From positions 32,327 to 96,326 of the forward strand of contig DGLA01000025.1 in the NCBI GenBank assembly GCA_002387205.1: a stretch of DNA of 64,000 bases, in the 5' to 3' direction. Every line of letters starts with the position of its first letter. Within the stretch, counting starts at the first letter, position 1. The DNA is from Stutzerimonas stutzeri (lineage in GTDB: Bacteria; Pseudomonadota; Gammaproteobacteria; Pseudomonadales; Pseudomonadaceae). The notes below the pieces were generated by a model. The model made no database searches. It saw only the letters and a program-made list of their open reading frames with translations, and was not told where the DNA came from. The position numbers were made by a program, and so were the translations under genes. Below are positions 49,600-57,962 of the stretch, in pieces.

Positions 49600-51468
49600 A
49601 TGACAAAAACAACAAGGCAAGGAATTTTCCAGCCCAAGACTCTGGCCCTCGCCGTTGCGCTGGGGACCGTCGCGCCGGCTTACGCAGTCAACTTCAATAT
49701 CGGGGAAATCGAAGGTCAGCTGGACTCCTCCATGTCCATCGGGGCGAGTTGGTCGACGACCGACCGGGATATGGATCTCGTGGGGCTTGCAAATGGTGGT
49801 ACCGGTTACACCCAGACCGGTGACGACGGGCGTTTGAACTTCAAGAAAGGCGAAACATTTTCAAAGATATTCAAAGGTATCCATGACCTTGAGCTCCGCT
49901 ACGGTGATAGCGGTGCTTTTATTCGTGGCAAGTACTGGTACGACTTCGAGCTGAAGGATGAAGACCGTCTCTTTAAGGACATTAGCGACAGCAACCGTAA
50001 GGAAGCGGCGCAATCCTCGGGAGCGCAAATCCTCGATGCCTTTCTGTATCACAATTACGACATAAGTGGCCTGCCTGGCACCATTCGTGTGGGCAAGCAA
50101 GTCGTTAGTTGGGGCGAAAGTACCTTCATCGGTAACTCCATCAACTCAATCAACCCGCTGGATGCTGCCGCGTTCCGACGTCCGGGTGCGGAAATCAAGG
50201 AGGGTCTGATCCCGGTCAATATGATTTACCTGTCTCAAAGCCTGACAGATCAGCTCAGTATGGAAGCTTTCTACCAGCTGGAATGGGACCAGACCATCGT
50301 TGACAATTGCGGGACGTTCTTCGCAAGCAACGATGTGGCGGCAGATGGTTGCGATAACAACTACACGGTTCTTTCGGCGGCCCAGCGTGATGCGATAATC
50401 GGCGCCGGATTAACAATTGAGCAATTGAACGCAATATATGGCACTAACTATGCTGGACTAGATGACTTGGGCATCACGGTAGGCCCCGAAGGCGTTACTG
50501 TTCCACGAGGCGCCGATAGGGATGCCCGCGATTCAGGCCAGTATGGTTTGGCATTTCGGTGGTTGGCCGATGCCGCCGAATATGGCTTGTATTTTATGAA
50601 CTACCACAGCCGTACCCCGACAGTAGGATATAAAAACGCGTCTGCTGGTGAGATTGGCGCGCTCCTCGGGTTACTTGGAACTCAGTCACCGGCCCCTGGA
50701 TTGCCTGCAGGCGCTGCGTTCAGCGCTTTGGCTTCTCCTGCTCTGTTAAGCAATGGTGAGTATTTTCTTGAGTATCCAGAAGATATAAGGCTGTACGGGG
50801 CAAGTTTCGCTTCTACGCTACCAACCGGCACAGCTTGGTCGGGTGAGATCAGCTATCGTCCCAATCTTCCAGTCGCCCTAAATTCCACCTATACCACCGG
50901 CTTACTTGCTGCTGGTATTGGAGGCGCAATCCTTACAGGCAATGTCGCAGGGGCAATAGGCCAAGCGGGCATCGAGCATAGCGGTTACAACCGTAAAGAA
51001 GTCACTCAGATCCAAACTACCTTCACGCATTTCTTCGATCAGGTGCTCGGCGCTGGCCGTGTAACTGTTGTCGGCGAGATTGGCTACGCGCACGTTGGCG
51101 GTCTGGAAAGCAAAAGCGAACTACGTTACGGACGCGACTCGATATACGGCCTCGATACTGCCGAGTATGGTAATGACGGATTCGTGACAGCCAACTCCTG
51201 GGGTTATCGTGTCCGCGCGCTGGCTGACTACAGTAACGTGTTCGCCGGCGTGAATCTGACGCCGAACGTCTCCTTCTCTCATGATGTGCAAGGCTATGGA
51301 CCGAACGGCCTGTTCAACGAAGGCTCCAAGGCTGTAAGCGTAGGTGTCGATGCGGTCTATCAGAACAGCTACACCGCCAGCCTGTCCTACACTGATTTTT
51401 TCGGGGGTGACTACAACACCCTGGTCGACCGAGACTTCCTCGCGCTTAGCGTGGGAGTCAATTTCTAA
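49600..51468 (+). CDS. DUF1302 outer-membrane-type protein
   Basis: 622-residue exported protein matching DUF1302. Signal peptide (~1-30, ends APAYA), then NFNIGEIEGQLDSSMSIGASWSTTDRD, and alternating amphipathic strands to the end (FLALSVGVNF, a barrel-type C-terminal Phe). A beta-barrel in the outer membrane is likely. The middle (~residues 260-460) reads AT-richer than its flanks and contains residues typical of long surface loops (Gly/Ala/Thr-rich). ATG 49600 has CAGGAG upstream. It is followed by the DUF1329 gene after 107 bases; together these families are often co-encoded in pseudomonads, with no proven biochemical role. Confidence 0.9.
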   Translation: MTKTTRQGIFQPKTLALAVALGTVAPAYAVNFNIGEIEGQLDSSMSIGASWSTTDRDMDLVGLANGGTGYTQTGDDGRLNFKKGETFSKIFKGIHDLELRYGDSGAFIRGKYWYDFELKDEDRLFKDISDSNRKEAAQSSGAQILDAFLYHNYDISGLPGTIRVGKQVVSWGESTFIGNSINSINPLDAAAFRRPGAEIKEGLIPVNMIYLSQSLTDQLSMEAFYQLEWDQTIVDNCGTFFASNDVAADGCDNNYTVLSAAQRDAIIGAGLTIEQLNAIYGTNYAGLDDLGITVGPEGVTVPRGADRDARDSGQYGLAFRWLADAAEYGLYFMNYHSRTPTVGYKNASAGEIGALLGLLGTQSPAPGLPAGAAFSALASPALLSNGEYFLEYPEDIRLYGASFASTLPTGTAWSGEISYRPNLPVALNSTYTTGLLAAGIGGAILTGNVAGAIGQAGIEHSGYNRKEVTQIQTTFTHFFDQVLGAGRVTVVGEIGYAHVGGLESKSELRYGRDSIYGLDTAEYGNDGFVTANSWGYRVRALADYSNVFAGVNLTPNVSFSHDVQGYGPNGLFNEGSKAVSVGVDAVYQNSYTASLSYTDFFGGDYNTLVDRDFLALSVGVNF

Positions 51469-51575
51469 AGGAGACCGCTTCATAGATCGCACGGAGGCTG
51501 AAGATGGCCTTCGTCGTGCGGAACGCTATTGCGAGGGCTTCGGCCCAAATAAGAGATCAAGAGGAACTGGAACGT

Positions 51576-52937
51576 ATGAAAACAACAAGAAAGCTATTCA
51601 GTGTCTTGGCCCTATCCCTGCTTGCCAGCAGCGTCATGGCCGCCGTATCACCTGAGGAAGCCGCCAAGCTTGGCAATTCCCTCACGCCTCTTGGGGCGGA
51701 AAAGGCGGGCAACGCTGAGGGCACTATTCCGGAGTGGACCGGCGGGCTCTCGACTGATGCTGCGCCGCTTAAAGACGGCCATCTGACCAATCCGTTCAAG
51801 AGCGAACAACCCAAGTTTGTGATCACCGCGCAGAATGTCGATCAGTACAAGGACAAGCTCACGGCGGGACAGCAGGCGATGTTCAAACGCTACCCTGAAA
51901 CCTACAAGATCCGAGTGTTTCCGACGCATCGTAGCGCCGCGCTGCCAGATCGCATCTATGAAGCGGCCAAGCAGAGCGCGCTCAATGCCGAGCTTGTCGA
52001 CGGTGGCAATGGGGTCGCCAATTTTGCTGACAGTCGCTACTACGCGTTTCCCATTCCGAAGAACGGTCTTGAAGTGATATGGAACCATATCACCCGATAC
52101 AGGGGCGGTAACGTCCGCCGAAACATCGTTCAGGCCACACCTCAAACCAATGGCAGCTACACCTTGGTGCATTTCGAGGATGAAGTGGCATTCCCCAGCG
52201 ACATGACGGACCTGGACGCTGAACGTGCCAAGAACGCGCTTTTGTTCTTCAAGCAGCGCGTGACAGCGCCTTCGCGGCTTGCAGGTAACGTCCTGCTCGT
52301 ACACGACTCGCTGGACCAAGTGAAAGAGCCGCGTCAGGCGTGGATCTATAATGCCGGTCAGCGCCGGGTTCGTCGCGCTCCCCAGGTTGCATATGATGGG
52401 CCGGGTACCGCTTCCGACGGTATGCGTACAACCGATAACTTCGATATGTTCAGCGGTGCACCCGATCGCTATGACTGGAAGCTGATCGGCAAAAGAGAGC
52501 TCTACATCCCATACAACAGCTACGAGATCAACTCCAGCGACGTCAAGTACAGCGACATCCTGAAGGCAGGCCATGTCAATCAGGACCTGGCGCGTTACGA
52601 GCTGCATCGCGTATGGGAAATCGAAGCCAACTTGAAAGAAGGAGAGCGGAACATCTATGCCAAGCGCCGCTTCTTCGTTGACGAAGATACCTGGACGATC
52701 GTCCAGTCCGAACTTTACGACGGACGTGGCCAGCTGTGGCGGGTTGGCGAGGGACATCTGGTGCAGTATTACCAGCATCAGGTTCCGGCTTTTGCCTTCG
52801 AAGCCTTGTATGACGTGATTTCCGGCCGTTACATCGCGATCGGCATGAGCAACGAAGAGAAGGCGCACGAGTTCGGCTACGAGGCTTCTGCCCGTGATTT
52901 CACGCCGGCTGCGTTGCGTAACGCTGGGGTGCGCTGA
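51576..52937 (+). CDS. DUF1329 exported protein
   Basis: 453-residue secreted or outer-membrane-associated protein with signal peptide MKTTRKLFSVLALSLLASSVMA, no lipobox, then the DUF1329 domain. Recognisable blocks: GTIPEWTGGL, DQYKDKLTAGQQAMF, FPIPKNGLEVIWNHITRYRG, RPYDWK-like YDWKLIGKRELYIPYNSY and KRRFFVDEDTWTI. The fold is probably LolA/LolB-like, which suggests binding or carrying a hydrophobic ligand. ATG 51576 has GAGGAACTGGAACGT before it. A strong terminator follows, closing the DUF1302-DUF1329 unit. Confidence 0.9.
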   Translation: MKTTRKLFSVLALSLLASSVMAAVSPEEAAKLGNSLTPLGAEKAGNAEGTIPEWTGGLSTDAAPLKDGHLTNPFKSEQPKFVITAQNVDQYKDKLTAGQQAMFKRYPETYKIRVFPTHRSAALPDRIYEAAKQSALNAELVDGGNGVANFADSRYYAFPIPKNGLEVIWNHITRYRGGNVRRNIVQATPQTNGSYTLVHFEDEVAFPSDMTDLDAERAKNALLFFKQRVTAPSRLAGNVLLVHDSLDQVKEPRQAWIYNAGQRRVRRAPQVAYDGPGTASDGMRTTDNFDMFSGAPDRYDWKLIGKRELYIPYNSYEINSSDVKYSDILKAGHVNQDLARYELHRVWEIEANLKEGERNIYAKRRFFVDEDTWTIVQSELYDGRGQLWRVGEGHLVQYYQHQVPAFAFEALYDVISGRYIAIGMSNEEKAHEFGYEASARDFTPAALRNAGVR

Positions 52938-52962
52938 TCGCGCTGTATCCACCGGATGAATG

Positions 52963-52989
52963 GGCGGCCAGTAGGCCGCCTTTTTTTTT
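52963..52989 (+). terminator. Rho-independent terminator of the DUF1302-DUF1329 unit
   Basis: GGCGGCC (52963-52969), loop AGTA, GGCCGCC (52974-52980), then nine T. It separates the unit from the regulator gene, which therefore needs its own promoter in 52990-53188. Confidence 0.96.
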
Positions 52990-53188
52990 ACTCTGAAGCG
53001 TAGAGTGGCGGCTTATGGTTATAACGGTCGACAAACCAACGAACTCATACAGGTCGACAATTGGGTTCGAATCATGCAGCGTTTGGTGCAGAGGCCCTCC
53101 GCTTGAAGACCGCATCAGATCAGGGCTGAACTGATGAACAAGCTCAGTGCGCCAGTTGGTGCGCTGACCAGAACAAGAGAAACCTCAT

Positions 53189-55810
53189 ATGTCGGTACGC
53201 TTTAACCCGGGTGCGATCAGTACGGAAGCCGCCGCGCTGGTTCAGGTTGCGACTATTCCGCGTCTACCGAAACTGCATATCGCCCGGCCCCGATTGGCCG
53301 ACGCGCTGCTTGAGGCGCGCTGCCGGCTTCGTCTGATCTGTGCCCCCGCCGGATTTGGCAAAAGTGTTTTGATGAACGAATGTGCTCGGCAGATACCGAC
53401 CGATACGCATCTCGTCTGGCTGGATCTTGGCGGGCGGGTATTGTCCGTGGAGGGGCTGTATTCACGGTTGCGTCAATGTCTGGGTGATCCAGTCATTCCT
53501 ACCGGAGACGTTCAGCGCGATCTGGTTGAGCTACTCGCCCAATTCCGCCAGCCGCTCTGGATCATGCTGGACGACTATCCGCGCGAGCCGGCACCGGAAC
53601 TGGACTCCTGTCTCGATATGCTCTTCGAACAGGGGCCTGAATCCTTGAGCTGGTGGGTCAGCAGTCGTCGGCAGCCCGTCTGGAAACTGCCTCGGCTATT
53701 GCTGCAGGGCGACCTGTTCGAGCTGGATGCCGAAGCGCTTGCCCTGACCGAACAGGAGCTCAGGCAGACATTGAAGCTTCAGCGCCTGGAGGTGGCTGAC
53801 GATACCTTCAAGCAATTGCTTGCAGGTACCGAGGGCTGGCTGGCGGGTGTCAGCCTCCTGCTTCTAAATGCAGACGAACAGGCGATACGTGAGAGGCTGG
53901 TGGCGGGCACGCCGCTGTTGCGCGACTACATACAACGCGAAGTGCTGGCAGGTCAGAGCGAGGACATACGTCGCGCACTGTTCGGTCTGGCTCGCATGCC
54001 GCGGTTTTCGGCAGAGCTCTGTGAGCATGTGCTTGAAGGGGCGGGCAACGATATCCTTGGGGTTCTGCAAACCTTTCAGTTGTTCATCCGGCAAATCGAC
54101 AATTGCGGGGAATGGTTCCGCCTGTGGCGACCGTTCGCTCTGATTCTGCAGCGCATGCCTGTACCGACGCTGCCGAGCCAGGTCCATTTGCGTGCTTGTC
54201 AATGGTTCGCCAGTCGGGATGAGATGAGGGAAGCAGTCGAACACGCATTGTGGGCCGGGCAGCCTGAAGTGGCTGCGAACTTTCTGCAGCGTTATGGGCA
54301 AGAGCAGCTGCTCATTGGCGATAACGTTTCGCACTTTCTCAAATGGCGCGCCGAACTTCCCCAGGATCTCTTCAACAGCACGACACGGTTGATCGTGCTG
54401 CACGGCTGGGCCTTGATCATTTCCGCCCGGCTGGATGAAGTAGAAGAATGTCTTGCCGGTTTGGCGAAATTTTTCCCTCAGCCCGACGCGCGCCGGCAGG
54501 CACAGCTACTGGCTCAGTGGCAAGCGTTGCGCGGCTTTCTGGCGCGACTGCGGGGCGAGCCAGAGGCGCGAAGCTACTGCCTGCAGGCACTGGAGGTTCT
54601 GTCGGACCATGCGTGGGCGCAGCGGGTGCTGTGTTACCAGGCGTTGTCCCAGCATGAAATGGCCCAAGGCCATCTCGACTGCGCGCTGCAGTACAACAGC
54701 GAAGGCATGAAGCTGGCACGGCTCAAGGGGAGCGTGCTTTACGAAGCCATGTTGAACGTCGATCGCATACAGCTGCTGGAGGTCACCGGCGAGTTCGAGC
54801 GGGCGGTCGGGGTGCTGGACGAGTCATTGCAAGAACTGCGCGACAGTGTCCGGCACAGCCCGATCATCGGCAGGTTGAAACTGCTGCAGGGCCATTTGCT
54901 GGCCTATCAGGGGCTTGATGACCTGGCGCGGGAAGCTTATCAGCAGGGGCGAGTCGAGACTGAAACCTGTGGCGACTCCTATGTTTTCTTTGGCTATGTG
55001 GGGCTGGCCGAGCTGGCTGCACGCAATCATGAATTCCCAGCTGCGTATCACTGGTTGCGTGAGGCAGAGCGCCTGACACAGTGGCGTCATGTTCCGGAAG
55101 CTCGATTCCGCGGCATTCTACCTTTGATCACAGGGGTGACCTGGCTCCACCAGGGCCAATTGCAAAAGGCTCGGGCTGTCTTTGTACAGGTCCTGGAGCA
55201 GCATGAAGGTCACTCATATCTAGCCCCTTCAGGCTTTTATGAGCTGTTGCCTCGTGTTCAGCGTTACCTTGCGGTCATCGATCTGCTGTCAGGGCGTAGC
55301 GCCCTGGCTGTAGCCTCTCTGCGTGAGCTGATCGAGCACAACCTTCGTTGCCAGAGACTGGGGCTGGCTTGTGAGTGTCGTTTTACCCTGGCCGAGGCGC
55401 TGCTGTTCGACGGCCAATACGAAGAAGCCGAGAGCGAATTGCGCAAGGCTTTGGGCGAAGCGGCGCGGCAACGTCTGGTCAAACCCTTGTATGAGCTACA
55501 ACATCGCCAGTCTCAGTGGCTGGCGAAAGTATTGCCGGCAGGGAAAGGGGAAAGCCTGCGGGATCGCCTGCTGCAGTTCGAGCGAGAAGCGGAGGATCTG
55601 ATCGAGCCGGCGGCCGAGGTCGTGCTGAGCAACCGAGAGCTCACCGTGTTGCGTCTTATCGCTCAAGGTTGTTCGAATCAGGAAATTGCAGAGCAGCTCT
55701 TCATTTCGCTGCACACCGTCAAAACGCATGCGCGGCGTATCAATACAAAGCTTGGCGTAGCCAGACGGACTCAGGCAGTCGCGAGGGCGAAGGCGCTCGC
55801 CTGGCTCTGA
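53189..55810 (+). CDS. MalT-like LuxR-family ATPase transcriptional regulator
   Basis: 873-residue LAL/MalT-type (STAND-class) activator. N-terminal ATPase: Walker A CAPAGFGKSV at 51-60, Walker B-like LWIMLDDYP. A long helical TPR-like sensor region (~330-780) leads to a C-terminal LuxR HTH (~808-873: LSNRELTVLRLIAQGCSNQEIAEQL, TVKTHARRINTKLGVARRTQAV). Such proteins bind ATP and an inducer, oligomerise and activate transcription. Its position next to DUF1302/DUF1329 makes that unit its likely target. The start at 53189 is the first ATG of the conserved frame. Confidence 0.92.
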   Translation: MSVRFNPGAISTEAAALVQVATIPRLPKLHIARPRLADALLEARCRLRLICAPAGFGKSVLMNECARQIPTDTHLVWLDLGGRVLSVEGLYSRLRQCLGDPVIPTGDVQRDLVELLAQFRQPLWIMLDDYPREPAPELDSCLDMLFEQGPESLSWWVSSRRQPVWKLPRLLLQGDLFELDAEALALTEQELRQTLKLQRLEVADDTFKQLLAGTEGWLAGVSLLLLNADEQAIRERLVAGTPLLRDYIQREVLAGQSEDIRRALFGLARMPRFSAELCEHVLEGAGNDILGVLQTFQLFIRQIDNCGEWFRLWRPFALILQRMPVPTLPSQVHLRACQWFASRDEMREAVEHALWAGQPEVAANFLQRYGQEQLLIGDNVSHFLKWRAELPQDLFNSTTRLIVLHGWALIISARLDEVEECLAGLAKFFPQPDARRQAQLLAQWQALRGFLARLRGEPEARSYCLQALEVLSDHAWAQRVLCYQALSQHEMAQGHLDCALQYNSEGMKLARLKGSVLYEAMLNVDRIQLLEVTGEFERAVGVLDESLQELRDSVRHSPIIGRLKLLQGHLLAYQGLDDLAREAYQQGRVETETCGDSYVFFGYVGLAELAARNHEFPAAYHWLREAERLTQWRHVPEARFRGILPLITGVTWLHQGQLQKARAVFVQVLEQHEGHSYLAPSGFYELLPRVQRYLAVIDLLSGRSALAVASLRELIEHNLRCQRLGLACECRFTLAEALLFDGQYEEAESELRKALGEAARQRLVKPLYELQHRQSQWLAKVLPAGKGESLRDRLLQFEREAEDLIEPAAEVVLSNRELTVLRLIAQGCSNQEIAEQLFISLHTVKTHARRINTKLGVARRTQAVARAKALAWL

Positions 55811-55918
55811 GGAGCTGCTTCAGCCGTGCCTGGGCGGCCGGTCAGCAGAAGGGCGGGCGATATGATGTGTCTTGTAGTTATAAGGCGGTGCAGCGAAGGG
55901 GTGGCAGTCAGGCTGCGT

Positions 55919-56188
55919 TTATTGAACAGCAGCATGGGAATGCTTGGTCAGTCGATATGACGCCGCTTGCTCGCCGCGTTCGATTGCCAGGCTGAATTGC
56001 AAACTGGTGATCAACCGTTCCAGCTGTTGCTGATCGCGCCATTGGTTGGAGCTTATGAATCGCTTCACCGCAACGCCTGCACTATCCGTCAGGGTCAGCA
56101 GGATGCTGCCGTCCGGCTTCTGAATGCTGAAATTTACGCAGTAGTCTGGTTGGAAGACATCGCTGATCTTTTTGAATGGACTATCCAT
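55919..56188 (-). CDS. DUF3509 small protein
   Basis: 89-residue protein matching the Pseudomonas DUF3509 family: MDSPFKKISDVFQPDYCVNFSIQ, PDGSILLTLTDSAGVAVKR and a C-terminal helix ending in a basic tail. Function unknown. ATG 56188 is favoured (CAGG upstream); an ATG at 56215 would add nine residues. It converges with the LuxR-type regulator, whose stop is 108 bases away. Confidence 0.75.
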   Translation of the reverse strand: MDSPFKKISDVFQPDYCVNFSIQKPDGSILLTLTDSAGVAVKRFISSNQWRDQQQLERLITSLQFSLAIERGEQAASYRLTKHSHAAVQ

Positions 56189-56296
56189 GCCGATATACCT
56201 GTTGGATGACTGCATCCAATGGACCGGGCCGCTGACGACTAGTTTCGCCCGCAGGGCGTACCTGCGGCAAAAGGAAGCAGCGCCGATCTGATGTTG

Positions 56297-56560
56297 CTAA
56301 ACGGCCTCATTAGCGCTGGGCAGTTCGGCCAAGGCTTCAGAATTGTTTTTGAATGCCTTGGCAAACAGTTCGCGGTGTCTGGCCATGAATATCCCCAGGT
56401 CATCTGCCTGCTGCTCGCTAAGCGAAGGTGATGCTTTCTGTAACGCGGCAGCTAGTGCTTCGGCGAGCTCCAGCATCTTGTCGTGACGGTCTGCTTCGGC
56501 TTTATCCATGAACAGGCGCTCCAAGTCCCGGCTGCTGCGATATACCACTTCGACGGCCAT
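56297..56560 (-). CDS. yebG: YebG family SOS-associated protein
   Basis: 87-residue homologue of the SOS-induced protein YebG: starts MAVEVVYRSSRDLERLFMDKAEAD, followed by KMLELAEALAAAL and a helical middle. The molecular role is unknown even in E. coli. A perfect LexA box lies 23 bases upstream of the start codon, fitting the damage-inducible pattern. GAGGTGGTAA precedes the ATG. Confidence 0.88.
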   Translation of the reverse strand: MAVEVVYRSSRDLERLFMDKAEADRHDKMLELAEALAAALQKASPSLSEQQADDLGIFMARHRELFAKAFKNNSEALAELPSANEAV

Positions 56561-56583
56561 TTACCACCTCGGCTCTTCAGATA

Positions 56584-56599
56584 CTGTTTGTTTGTACAG
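56584..56599 (-). promoter_or_regulatory. LexA (SOS) box of yebG
   Basis: CTGT-TTGTTTGT-ACAG, a perfect CTGT-N8-ACAG LexA operator 23 bases upstream of the yebG ATG, in the core-promoter position. Confidence 0.9.
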
Positions 56600-56645
56600 T
56601 ATGGATAATTGACAGCTGGATGAACAGGGGCAGCTGCAATTGTTA

Positions 56646-57131
56646 TCAATCGGCGAAGCTGCCCCGCAGACGCTCGGCCTGGAACAGAAGGTCGCTGCCG
56701 CGGTAGCCGCTGCGCACCGATGGGAGAGGCGCGCATAATTCCCAGCTTGCACCGGGTTGCAGGTCGGCCGCTCCCCGGTATTGAAGTTCGTCGTAGCTGG
56801 GACTCGCCAGGTTAAGGCTGGACCCAGGCGAGTACGCAGCGACCTGCCACTGAAGGCTTCGCAATGGCTGGTTGCTGCGGTTGTGCAAGACGATGTGCAA
56901 GGGGCGAGCGACCGGGCACGCATCGGTCGTATAAGCCATTTGCAGCTCAAGCTGGGCCAGAAGATGCGCTTCGCGCTGTTCCTGCCAGATCACCCAGCCC
57001 GCCACCAGGCCGAGCCCGAGCAACGCGCCGAGCGAAACAGGAATGGCGCGCAACGGATAGCGGATCAGGAGGATCGCCCAGGTGATTAGAAGCAAGGCCC
57101 CGATCAGCATGGGTAACCGCCAGTTGGACAT
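56646..57131 (-). CDS. Inner-membrane protein, uncharacterised (Pseudomonas family near secA)
   Basis: 161-residue protein with two N-terminal membrane helices (~8-25 and ~30-48) and a ~110-residue C-terminal domain that looks like a beta-sandwich (ARPLHIVLHNRSNQPLRSLQWQVAAYSPG). Small Cys-containing loops (DACPVARP, WELCAPLP) suggest a periplasmic location and a possible disulfide. Homologues in pseudomonads are sometimes called multidrug transporter without evidence. It lies 73 bases downstream of dciA on the same strand. Confidence 0.8.
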   Translation of the reverse strand: MSNWRLPMLIGALLLITWAILLIRYPLRAIPVSLGALLGLGLVAGWVIWQEQREAHLLAQLELQMAYTTDACPVARPLHIVLHNRSNQPLRSLQWQVAAYSPGSSLNLASPSYDELQYRGAADLQPGASWELCAPLPSVRSGYRGSDLLFQAERLRGSFAD

Positions 57132-57203
57132 TTGAGCATCGCTGTTTCCTGCTTCGATTTGTCTCTCGAGTATCCGGCAACCGCAGCAGTACCCGTTGTC
57201 GAT

Positions 57204-57665
57204 TCAATGGCTGTCGCGCACCTTGGCATGGCCGGCGAGGCGCTCAAGAGCTGCTTTGAGCCTCGGGTCGCTAATGCCGCGGGCCGTCTGCTGAAGGCTC
57301 TCCGCGGCAAGCGCAGACATTTCGGGCGACGGGCCTGGCTTGTGCCGGGGTGCGTCGGGTGGCTGCACCTTGAAGATGATACGGGTAAGGCCGGCGAAGT
57401 CCTGCATGGCCTGAAGCTGTCGCTGTAGCCGGCGCTGCTGATAGCGCAGTCTCGTCGCCCAATGCCCATCGGTCACGATGAGTAGCAGGCACCCTTCGCG
57501 CCAAGAAGCGACATGACAATGTTCGCGTGCGGCGGGCTGCAGCTGGCTGTTGACCAGCTGCTGCAACCGGTCCAGCCGCCTGGCTTCGCCGAACAGGGCC
57601 TTGAGCGGCTTCGCTTCGCGTAGCAGCGCAGCGGGTGCTCTAGCCGGCGGTGGACGCAGCGACAT
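57204..57665 (-). CDS. dciA: DciA-like DUF721 protein
   Basis: 153-residue DUF721 protein located at the secA divergence point, where DciA, the ancestral replicative-helicase operator, is found in pseudomonads. An N-terminal basic helix block (LREAKPLKALFGEARRLDRLQQLVNSQLQP) is followed by the KH-like core (HCHVASWREGCLLLIVTDGHWATRLRYQQ). The C-terminal segment is divergent. DciA helps load DnaB. Start ATG at 57665. Confidence 0.75.
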   Translation of the reverse strand: MSLRPPPARAPAALLREAKPLKALFGEARRLDRLQQLVNSQLQPAAREHCHVASWREGCLLLIVTDGHWATRLRYQQRRLQRQLQAMQDFAGLTRIIFKVQPPDAPRHKPGPSPEMSALAAESLQQTARGISDPRLKAALERLAGHAKVRDSH

Positions 57666-57962
57666 AAGGAAAACCTGAGCGGGTAGGATGGCATGCAATG
57701 TTAGCAGAGGCGCCTGCATGGCCGTACGGGCCTGCGGGGATATTCAGGCCTGGCTGGTTACACCGTAGAGAGTGATAGCAGAGGGCCTGCTTAAAGCAGA
57801 TTCACAAGCGGCGGGCTGTACCCGTTCGCTTGCCGCGTGGTGCCGCAGCTGCGAGGCAGGCACCTTTCCTCTCGATCGTTTCCGAGTAGAATGCCCCCTT
57901 TGCACGCAGCCGTGGTGGCCCGCGGTCGTGCCTCCATCCCCAGCATGGAAGTCTTTGTCGAT

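Noticed and set aside
55516..55995. Plus-strand frame overlapping the LuxR 3' end and DUF3509 gene
   Set aside because: It sits mostly inside the LuxR coding region in another frame and has no signature.
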